Shown here: positions 11,748 through 18,967 of the stretch, piece after piece
Layout: every line of letters starts with the position of its first letter
Position numbering within the stretch: the stretch's first letter is position 1
Source of the DNA: Stentor roeselii
Taxonomy: Eukaryota; Ciliophora; Heterotrichea; Heterotrichida; Stentoridae
DNA length: 47,438 nt
Direction of reading: 5' to 3'
Assembly (NCBI GenBank): GCA_006503475.1
Contig: RSEH01000323.1
Span: 1-47,438 of the forward strand
The notes under the pieces: generated by a model
The model's input: the letters and a program-made list of their open reading frames with translations, nothing else
The model's database searches: none
Told to the model about the DNA's origin: nothing
Position numbers and translations under genes: made by a program

Positions 11748-12010
11748 AAGTAACTTTTATAGATAATTTAAAGATTATACTAAAAGTGTCTACTTTTGAA
11801 ATAATTAAATTAGTAAAACTTGAGTCTTGGCTTAAGAAGAAGGATAAATTTTAAAGTAACTTTATAGATAATTTAAAGATTATATTAAAAGTGTCTACTT
11901 TTGAAAAAATTAAATTAGTAAAACCTAAGTCTAGGCTTAAGAAAGAAGGATACATTTTAAAGTAACATTATAGATAATTAATAAAATTCTAAAAGTGTCT
12001 ACTTTGACAT
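11748..12010. repeat. 106-nt tandem repeat, ~2.5 copies
   Basis: Units start at 11748, 11854 and 11960 (exactly 106 nt apart), each opening with aagtaac(t/a)tt(a)tagata and containing aaaagtgtctactttt. The third copy is truncated and diverged near 12010. The block sits between the divergent starts of the cysteine-rich gene and the tubulin gene and contains no convincing coding frame. Confidence 0.85.
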
Positions 12011-12435
12011 AATTTTATTGTAAATCTTCTTTATATTTATGCTTCAACTAACCTTCAGATTTATCGTCGAGTTTAATAATCAGAATATTACTTAAAAGAA
12101 TTTTTTTGTTAAATCACTGATAATTAAAGCAATTTAACCAAAATTTAACTAGAAAAAATTAGTAGTTTAAAAAATTAAATTTGGTATATATGATGAAAAA
12201 TCTTGTTTAGAAGGATTATACTAAAATTTATCGCATTTCATATAGAAAAATCAAAACTTAAAGAAGTATTAAACAATATAATCATAATTTATTACTTGAA
12301 AATTTACGTGATTTGCAAATATTTTTCTGTTGTATCGATCCCTTACATCCTAAGGCATAGAATCCGAAATTATTACAATTTTCAGCATAAAATCAAATTC
12401 GATGTTATATCCTAATGATTTAAATTCAATAGCTA

Positions 12436-13611
12436 ATGAAGGAAGTCATTACCCTGCAAATAGGCGGCTTCGGAAACACTTTAGCCAACATGTTCTTTGA
12501 AGACCTATACCTCGAGCAAAGCATTTCAATATCAGGGCACATAAACCACGCCGAATCACCTGCAAACTCATTCCCAGAGGTTTTTCTGACAGAAAATCAG
12601 AAATTCATTTATAATCCTCGTTCAATCATAATCGATACTGACCCTTCACAAGAAAGTTCACTGAATGCATTTCCGATAAACTCAAAAGTTCCAAGCAAGT
12701 TTAAACTATTTGGCTCATGCAGCACTCAAAGAAACTTCGCCAAAGGCAGGTCGGAAAAAGAATTGATTGATCGAATCTTAGAAGCCTGCAGAAAACAAGC
12801 AGAAATATGCGAATCTCTTCAAGGTTTCCAGTTCTTTCATTCAATTGGTGGAGGGACAGGATCGGGATTAGTGAGTGAGGTGATGAATGAGTTAATCGAA
12901 TATGACTCAAGGAAAAATTTTGTGAACTTTGTTGGATTCCCTAGTTCAAAAATCTCAGAACTTCCACAAGAATCAATTAATGCATGCTTGGCAATGAACT
13001 CATTGATAGATAGCTCTCAATTGACAGTTTGTCTTGATAATTGTAAACTTTTTGAGTCAGTGTCTCGATTAAGTGCTTTTAAAGGGTTTTCAGATATCAA
13101 TTCAATTATGAGACAACAGGTTTCTGACTTCACCAGTCTTTTAAGGCTACCTGGGAATCATTTTTCAACTTATAAGAAAATTGAAACTTTTTTCACTCCT
13201 TTTCAAAGACTTCACTTTTTGATGATAAACTCTTCCTACGAAATCCCTACTGAAAGAGATCGATTTGAATTAATGATGAAAACTTTAGACCCGGTAAACA
13301 TTTTCTATCAGAATGACTTAGGAAATGCCAGGTCTTACGCCTCAATCTTACTTTCTCGAGGGTCTGATGAGAGCAGAAAAGAAAAATCGGTTTTCAATTC
13401 TTGGTTTAAATCAAATAAGATGATGCTTGTTGAGTGGATCAAATCAAATTCGGTATTTCATTCAATAAAAACACCTAACAGTCATACTTCGAGGTCATTC
13501 AGTTTTATTCAAAATTCACAGAATATAAGAAATTTGTTTTTGAGGTTGTCTCAGGAGTTTGTTTACATTACTAAAGAAAAGGCGCATATTGAAAGTTATC
13601 TTAAGCAATGA
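12436..13611 (+). CDS. Divergent tubulin, interrupted by in-frame TGA
   Basis: 391 residues, tubulin superfamily. The N-terminus MKEVITLQIGGFGNTLANMF matches the tubulin MREIVHVQxGQCGNQ start, although the usual Gln of GQ is Gly here. The glycine-rich phosphate loop GGGTGSG is intact at 138-144. Later blocks match the activation/C-terminal regions (FTPFQRLHFLMINSSYEI; VFHS...RNLFLRLSQEF). The frame stops at TGA 13609-13611, within the H11-H12 region. The same frame then continues for 39 codons that read as the missing helix H12 and acidic tail. It is more similar to beta-like tubulins than to alpha, but divergent enough to be a lineage-specific or atypical tubulin. It would be a microtubule or basal-body component if functional. 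TGA is an ordinary stop elsewhere in the window. Confidence 0.8.
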   Translation: MKEVITLQIGGFGNTLANMFFEDLYLEQSISISGHINHAESPANSFPEVFLTENQKFIYNPRSIIIDTDPSQESSLNAFPINSKVPSKFKLFGSCSTQRNFAKGRSEKELIDRILEACRKQAEICESLQGFQFFHSIGGGTGSGLVSEVMNELIEYDSRKNFVNFVGFPSSKISELPQESINACLAMNSLIDSSQLTVCLDNCKLFESVSRLSAFKGFSDINSIMRQQVSDFTSLLRLPGNHFSTYKKIETFFTPFQRLHFLMINSSYEIPTERDRFELMMKTLDPVNIFYQNDLGNARSYASILLSRGSDESRKEKSVFNSWFKSNKMMLVEWIKSNSVFHSIKTPNSHTSRSFSFIQNSQNIRNLFLRLSQEFVYITKEKAHIESYLKQ

Positions 13612-13731
13612 ATTGATGAAATGGAATTAATTGAGTCTAATATTACTGACCTCTATTGTCAATATGCTCCTTGTTGTGATGCATGCTCTTCTGAGGGGGA
13701 TAGTTTTGGGTATGAGGAGGAAGAATTCTAA
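13612..13731 (+). other. In-frame continuation of the tubulin gene beyond TGA
   Basis: Thirty-nine sense codons plus TAA follow the TGA without a frame change. They begin IDEMELIESNITDLYCQY, which aligns with the beta-tubulin H12 pattern [20 protein letters not shown], and end in an acidic EEEEF tail. This is real tubulin sequence, so the TGA is either a recent nonsense change, an error, or a readthrough site. Confidence 0.8.
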
Positions 13732-14003
13732 TTACTTTAATAAAATATTTGAAATAGGTAATGAAAAATTGGGATATATTCTATAATTATAGACCAATAC
13801 TTATAACAAGATTACTTGGGAAAGTAAATTAAAATATATAGTAACAACTAAATTCAAAAAATTGAATAAGTAAAAATAGAGTTCAAGATAAATAATCTTA
13901 AGTAAGTCATGATTGGAATTTGTGTAAAACTTAATGATGATAATTTTAATAAACACTTAAAAGATTATCACTCTTTTGGAACGTAAGCTGATCTAATATA
14001 ATA

Positions 14004-14564
14004 ATGGAAAACTCAGCTGAAGAGTAATCTTTACACAGGACTTTGCTTAAAATTGTTCTAGCTGGTCCTACGAAATCAGGAAAATCCAACATTTTAACCA
14101 GGTACTGTCAGGACGTCTTCAACTATGACTCACTTCCTACAATAGGAGTTGAGTTCAACTTTAAAAACATCATTTTTCAAGAAAAAAGAACAAAACTTCA
14201 AATAGTAAAGGATAAGTAGTGGGATACTGCAGGACAACAAAGGTTTCAAGCATTGACCTTTTCTTGCTATAGAGGAGCACAAGTAGTAGTTCTCGTTTTT
14301 GATAAATCATCTGTTGAATCATTTACGAGCCTTGATACCTTTTACAATCAATCTAGAGAAAAAGTTGATGAGAACACTTCAACAATTCTTGTTGGTAATA
14401 AGACTGACCTTCAGCCAGTTATTTCAACCGAGCAAGGACAATCAGCAGCTCGAAGATTCAATGCAATTTATTTAGAAGTAAGTGCTCTTACTGGAGAAAA
14501 TATCAATAATCTGTTCGAAGTAGCCGCAATTGAGGGGATGAAAGTACTTCAGAAAAATCATTAG
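14004..14564 (+). CDS. Rab-like small GTPase with two 15-nt introns
   Basis: Three exons (14004-14023, 14039-14204, 14220-14564) encode 176 residues. All G motifs are present: P-loop GPTKSGKS (16-23), switch I Thr41 in LPTIGVEF, WDTAGQQRF (63-71), NKTD (122-125) and SAL (150-152). Overall it is closest to Rab GTPases, which direct vesicle traffic. Both introns start GTAA and end AG; removing the second restores the invariant WDTAG block. The C-terminus (EGMKVLQKNH) has no cysteines, so the prenyl anchor of typical Rabs is missing, making it Rab-like or cytosolic. The exon structure is certain from the motif continuity. The subfamily cannot be fixed. Confidence 0.9.
14024..14038 (+). other. 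15-nt spliceosomal intron (gtaatctttacacag)
   Basis: Phase-2 intron in the Rab-like gene. Its removal joins codon GA|G and opens the frame into the P-loop. The length and GTAA start are typical of heterotrich ciliates. Confidence 0.9.
14205..14219 (+). other. 15-nt spliceosomal intron (gtaaaggataagtag)
   Basis: Phase-0 intron between QI and WDTAGQQ. It contains an in-frame TAG when unspliced, so retention would truncate the GTPase. Confidence 0.92.
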
Positions 14565-15399
14565 TTTAGTATTTAGTTTGATATTTTGCCATTGATTCTG
14601 ATAATTAAATAGTAAAATTTAAATTTCTCCGAGAATGACTGATTTTTTACATGCAAGCAAGAATTAAAGTCTTGATTTGTTCAAAGATATAAGATATAGA
14701 TCTTAAATTTAAAAATAATGGGAAGAATCTCACTCTAATAAATAAGAAGTTTAGAATAAATGATCATTAAGACACATATTATATTGGATTTTTAAGTTCA
14801 TTGTTGAAATTTCCTTAAAGAATAAATTATTTGATGCTCATATTTACTACCTGAAAATTATAAGAATATCTTGAAGTAGCCCCATGAATGAGAGGAATAA
14901 TTTAATAGGAATCATAAATTCTGAATATGAAAATAATTATTGCTAATTAAAAAGCTTTTATAATCATAAATTTGAAGCCAAATATAATAGGAATATTTAA
15001 ACTAAACTCAAAATATTCCTAAAACATCATTCTAATTCAGATTTTACAACAAATTAGTGCATGAAAATTAAAACTTTGAGATATATAAACATATGATAGC
15101 TCTATCATGAAATTTAAAAGTATGGCTATATCAATTTAGTTATTATTCATTTATTTACAGAAATCCTAAGTTATTGAAAAGGAAAATAATAATTTTCTTT
15201 TTGTAAAATAACATTCTAATACCATTCCTTTTCTTGTAATCAAAACCTTAATCTTTAATGAAACTCAACCATTTCAATTAATCCTCAAAAACCCTTCAAA
15301 CAAATTATTCACCTAGTAATTCACCAAAAATAAAACACTAAAGCCATTCGCTTCAGTTAGCCATTCCTTCTTCCATAATTAAATCGACAGAAGTAAAAA
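14565..15399. other. Intergenic stretch without a gene
   Basis: About 830 nt between two rightward genes, AT-rich. The last ~150 nt are pyrimidine/A-rich, probably the upstream region of the next gene. No repeat or RNA is evident. Confidence 0.5.
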
Positions 15400-16143
15400 A
15401 TGACAAGCATCTCCAAAGCTCACAACCCAGACCAAAACCCGAGAGACTCCCTAAGCCTTTCACCCCTTCCATCCATAAACCGCATGAACAGACTAACGAC
15501 AAAATACCTGGAAGTATCATCAACAATATACTCAAAGATGGTTCCAAACTCATTAAAACACATCGAATTTCTCTCAAAAAACACTTTTCAACACCGCCAC
15601 ATAACCCGAACTCCAAAGTTAAAAGATGAGATAATTGAAGACCTTCACAAAAACCACATCAAAAGTCAGAATTCTTGCAACATCGTCATCCTGCCGAAGT
15701 CTCCATTCGGAAAGCACAAGTCTTACAACGACGAGGAAAACTTTTACTCAAAACATTTCGTTTTTGAAGAGTCGCCTGACAGTCCCAAGTCGCTGATCAT
15801 TCAAAAAAAAATCGGTCTTCTCAACAAAAGGATGAACAAAAGAGGCAAGTCGCACTTGAGCAGGGTCAAAGATGAAGACAATCAAGAAAGCTATCAGTCA
15901 GAGGGTGGTAAGTTGTTTTGTATCAAACCGAAACCGCTCATTGAAATTTACCAGGATGAATGTGAGAGGTACAAAGCTTTTAACCTTAAAATGAAAGAAG
16001 AGGCCAACAGCAGAAGAGAAAAAAGTCCTGAGTACTTCATTGGAGGGATTTTCGAAAGACTTTCAATCAAGAAGAAGTCCCGAGAAGATGTTTATAAGAA
16101 ATGGGAAAATTTGTTTGACTCTAAAGTATTAGGAATTAATTAA
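15400..16143 (+). CDS. Hypothetical basic Ser/Lys-rich protein
   Basis: 247 residues starting MTSISKAHNPDQNPRDSLSL. It has no recognised domain and no membrane segment or signal peptide. The sequence is rich in Ser, Lys, Asn and Pro with short SP motifs (LSPLP, PKSPF, ESPDSPKS), suggesting a disordered, phosphorylatable protein. A more ordered helical part lies near the C-terminus (IEIYQDECERYKAFNLKMKE). It opens a tight rightward cluster, ending 24 nt before the NDC1-like gene, and has base composition and codon use like its neighbours. It resembles in style the other small basic proteins at 17735, 32807, 34671 and 38388, but I see no shared domain. Confidence 0.75.
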   Translation: MTSISKAHNPDQNPRDSLSLSPLPSINRMNRLTTKYLEVSSTIYSKMVPNSLKHIEFLSKNTFQHRHITRTPKLKDEIIEDLHKNHIKSQNSCNIVILPKSPFGKHKSYNDEENFYSKHFVFEESPDSPKSLIIQKKIGLLNKRMNKRGKSHLSRVKDEDNQESYQSEGGKLFCIKPKPLIEIYQDECERYKAFNLKMKEEANSRREKSPEYFIGGIFERLSIKKKSREDVYKKWENLFDSKVLGIN

Positions 16144-16167
16144 AACTTCTTCTAAGGTTCTAATAAA

Positions 16168-17490
16168 ATGATTGAAAACGAGTGCAAAAAAACACTTAGA
16201 AGCAACTTTCAATGGATTTCAATCGCTTATTTAACTTGGTCTGCTCCTCTCATCTACACAATCCTTTATCTGAGTCCTTTGCTGAACCTTTCTCCCATAG
16301 TAGGACTTTCCTTATTTCAGTTCATCCGAGTGTATCTTATGCTGATTCTCTTGATGGTCGTCAAGTACCTGACACTGTCTTTCTTTCCAGACGTGAGTTC
16401 AAGTCTTGACGAAATTCGTAAACTTTTCACCTCAGTCAGTTCTTCACATGGCCTCATCATGGCCTCATCGATCATCTACAATGTACTGTTCAAGGAATTC
16501 GGAGTCTTTTTGGGATACCCGCGCTTTTCTCATTGGTCAAGTTTTTTGGCCAATGTCTCAGGCGCTGTTTCGTCCTTGATGTTCCTCCTGAGGCATGATT
16601 ATATTACTTATTGGTATGACCCGCCATTCGGCAGGCTATCTTGGATGATTCATCAATTTCCAAATTCTCTTCTAATGAGTTTAACATCAACAGTGAGCAG
16701 CCTGATCCTATCAAACATCCTCTGGCTATTCTTCAAACACGAAATCGGAGGATTCGACAGCATATCTCTAGTCTTGTTAATCACTCTCTCAGACTGGCTT
16801 CTGACAAAACTAATGCAAAACTTCTTAGCAAAGCCATGTTTTTTAGACGACCAGAACTACCTGGGAGAAGAAGTTGCAATAAACGGCCTGCTGCTAAAAG
16901 ACACAACCGTGCACTTCCAGTGCCTTCACGACCTAAGCCGTGCAAGTAGCTCACGAAAGGCAGGTCTTTTATCAGCCAAAGGTAGTCAATGGCTGATTCT
17001 TCTCGAGCTATGTCTAGAATACATCACAAACGTATCAAAGCACATCCAGAGTTACTCCTCTCTGAAAATGCGAGAAAAAGGAAACTCTTACCGAAAAGTG
17101 ACTGAAGGGGCTTCAGGGGCGCTGAACAAATTCTCGACTTGGGTGTTCTTCGTGTTCAACGAGCCTTTCGAAGTAATGTTCCGGAACCAGCTCTTCAAGC
17201 ACTTTACAATGGCTGCCCTTTCTTCAAGAGTCCTTACGAAATTCGTTGTTTCTCCTGGAATGGCGAGTTTCATGGTCAAGGATAACACCCTGGCGCTCAT
17301 CATGCAGGCACAGGCTGATTGCCTTTTGGAATTAGAGAAGTATAAGAAAATCGATCCCAATATCTGTAGCAGTCATTTCATCAGTACTTTGAGAAGGGAC
17401 TTGACTTGTATTAGGGATAGTTATAAGGACTATGTTGAATCGCTTTCTCTCAGTACTGAAACTTTAGAATTGATTTTTAGGAAGATTTAA
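16168..17490 (+). CDS. NDC1: NDC1-like transmembrane nucleoporin
   Basis: 440 residues. The N-terminal half has about six hydrophobic segments (near residues 16-40, 45-70, 93-110, 122-141, 165-188 and 195-213). The C-terminal half is soluble and helical. The overall plan fits the NDC1/TMEM48 family of nuclear-pore membrane proteins, which anchor the pore and help insert it (and, in fungi, spindle pole bodies) into the nuclear envelope. The block LHDLSRASSSRKAGLLSAKG followed by WLILLELCLEYI resembles the conserved ALQDLxxLSxxxxxRRxxIFSL...W...CLNLL block of animal NDC1, and the helical end matches in character. It is shorter than human NDC1 (about 670 residues). Recognition is by pattern only, so the symbol is provisional. 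Confidence 0.65.
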   Translation: MIENECKKTLRSNFQWISIAYLTWSAPLIYTILYLSPLLNLSPIVGLSLFQFIRVYLMLILLMVVKYLTLSFFPDVSSSLDEIRKLFTSVSSSHGLIMASSIIYNVLFKEFGVFLGYPRFSHWSSFLANVSGAVSSLMFLLRHDYITYWYDPPFGRLSWMIHQFPNSLLMSLTSTVSSLILSNILWLFFKHEIGGFDSISLVLLITLSDWLLTKLMQNFLAKPCFLDDQNYLGEEVAINGLLLKDTTVHFQCLHDLSRASSSRKAGLLSAKGSQWLILLELCLEYITNVSKHIQSYSSLKMREKGNSYRKVTEGASGALNKFSTWVFFVFNEPFEVMFRNQLFKHFTMAALSSRVLTKFVVSPGMASFMVKDNTLALIMQAQADCLLELEKYKKIDPNICSSHFISTLRRDLTCIRDSYKDYVESLSLSTETLELIFRKI

Positions 17491-17734
17491 GGTTAATAGG
17501 ATTTGCAGGTTATAAGAGGAGGATTATTAAGATAAGAATCAGGGTAATCTGAAGAATTATTTAAGGATAGTTAAATATTTAAAATTTAAAGTAAATAATC
17601 TTCACAGTCTTCTAAATCTTTCCTTTAAACCTCATCCAACAAAGATTCCCTTCACTTTATCATTAACCAGAAAGTATGGCAGCACCTGTCGTAATTTCCA
17701 GTTATTCTTAAAATACCAAAAAATATTAAACCTA

Positions 17735-18157
17735 ATGCAAATCAGCAGGTCCTCAAGTAAACGACTTTCAAAGTTCTCAGGGTTAAAATCGCTGACCCCT
17801 TCAAGTCTTCGAGTGTCTTTTCCCAAACTTTCCAAAGGCCGGTACTCAGAAAATGTAAGGACAAGAGACCAAAACCGTATCAGCCACGAAAAAGAAACTT
17901 ATTCAGTCCAATCCGCGATTCACGCAGGGATGAAAGTAAAGCCATTAGTTCCTTACAAGCCTGAATGCAGCAGGTCTCGCCTTCTGGCTTCAGAGATCCT
18001 GATGCCTCATCGAAACATCTCATCTTTCATGATCGGTGACAAAACTCGTTACAAGGCGAGTAAAGTCTTTAAAACAAGTTACCAGCAGTTCTGCAGTCCT
18101 AACGAAAACACGAGAAAAAGTAAAAATTCAGCTGGAATCAACGGGTATTGTAAGTAA
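17735..18157 (+). CDS. Hypothetical small basic protein
   Basis: 140 residues, starting MQISRSSSKRLSKFSGLKS, strongly basic and Ser-rich. It has no recognised domain, membrane segment or coiled coil. The N-terminal third has repeated basic-Ser patches typical of disordered microtubule- or nucleic-acid-binding tails, but this is only compositional. It lies 39 nt upstream of the predicted acylated protein at 18197, in the same orientation. The base composition matches the neighbouring genes, supporting a real gene. Confidence 0.65.
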   Translation: MQISRSSSKRLSKFSGLKSLTPSSLRVSFPKLSKGRYSENVRTRDQNRISHEKETYSVQSAIHAGMKVKPLVPYKPECSRSRLLASEILMPHRNISSFMIGDKTRYKASKVFKTSYQQFCSPNENTRKSKNSAGINGYCK

Positions 18158-18196
18158 TCCAAATAAACAACAGTCTTTATTTTACTAAAGCTATAA

Positions 18197-18958
18197 ATGG
18201 GAAAGTGCTGTTCGGTATCGAAGGATTCCAATAAAAAGCCTTTATCTTCTCCTGAAAGTGAGAAAACTAAACCTTTTCTTGTTTTTCAGTCAAAGTCCTG
18301 CAAGTTTACAGTGCAACTTGAGTACTTTTCGAATAAATCGCTTTCGTCTTATCTGAACCATTTGATCCTCTCTCATCCTGAACTGGCTTCTGAGTGTTTC
18401 TCAGTCTCCGTCAATTCAAAGACCTTGAACGACTATCACCAATCAGTCAAATCTTTAGACCTGAAGCCGAACGACTTGATTTCATTGGAAATCCAAAGAA
18501 ACTCCAAAGATCCCAAAGGACAAAAACCCAGAAAACCCGAAAAAACCCACAAAAAGCCCAAAAATAGTTCAGAAAACTCATCAAGTTCCCTTTGTCAAGA
18601 CGAAATCGCAGAAGAAGAAAGCACCACAAAACTCCAAATTCAAGTAATTCAGTCAAAACTAGGGAAAATCAAGACAGAATCAACAGGTGAAGCAGTTTCT
18701 TTATGGAAAACCGCGATTTCTTCACCGAAAAGGGTGAAAATAAAGGAAGACGAGTCAGAAGCAAGCAGTTTTAACCCTTTGGACTTGACTTTAGGAGACA
18801 AAATCCAGAAATTTCAGTCGTCGGAGATAAAAGGAGGACAAAGTGTCATCATTGAGTCTGATGATAGTTGTGTTAAAGGCGATAAACATGCTCTTGGGCA
18901 TCCTAATGACTTTTTTAAAGACTTGCAAGGACCGTTTTCGGTGTTGAAAGCCTTTTAA
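18197..18958 (+). CDS. Predicted N-myristoylated/palmitoylated protein, ubiquitin-like N-terminal region
   Basis: 253 residues beginning MGKCCSVSKDS: Gly2 followed by Cys4-Cys5 is a classic dual acylation (myristoyl plus palmitoyl) signal, so membrane association is likely. Residues ~27-100 alternate short strands and helices (FLVFQSKSCKFTVQLEYF ... LDLKPNDLISLEIQ), compatible with a ubiquitin-like fold, though the match is weak. The rest is Lys/Ser/Pro-rich and disordered. The start context is TATAAATG. The stop is only 9 nt before the WD40 gene's ATG, and the two are in the same reading frame, separated by TAA and three sense codons. This leaves open a readthrough fusion or a shared transcript. 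Confidence 0.75.
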   Translation: MGKCCSVSKDSNKKPLSSPESEKTKPFLVFQSKSCKFTVQLEYFSNKSLSSYLNHLILSHPELASECFSVSVNSKTLNDYHQSVKSLDLKPNDLISLEIQRNSKDPKGQKPRKPEKTHKKPKNSSENSSSSLCQDEIAEEESTTKLQIQVIQSKLGKIKTESTGEAVSLWKTAISSPKRVKIKEDESEASSFNPLDLTLGDKIQKFQSSEIKGGQSVIIESDDSCVKGDKHALGHPNDFFKDLQGPFSVLKAF

Positions 18959-18967
18959 TTAATAATA

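Noticed and set aside
9869-11854. Several forward frames of 60-110 codons opposite the cysteine-rich gene
   Set aside because: They are antisense shadows of a clearly coding leftward frame with regular CxxC motifs.
12203-12415. 70-codon forward frame upstream of the tubulin gene
   Set aside because: Ile/Tyr/Lys composition expected of translated AT-rich DNA, no domain, and it lies in the spacer next to a tandem repeat.
12436-13731. TGA as a tryptophan codon (Blepharisma-type code)
   Set aside because: Other genes end with TGA (21250, 34622, 40085), conserved Trp residues in kinase, WD40 and GTPase genes are TGG, and very long frames stay open under the standard code. One in-frame TGA is not enough.
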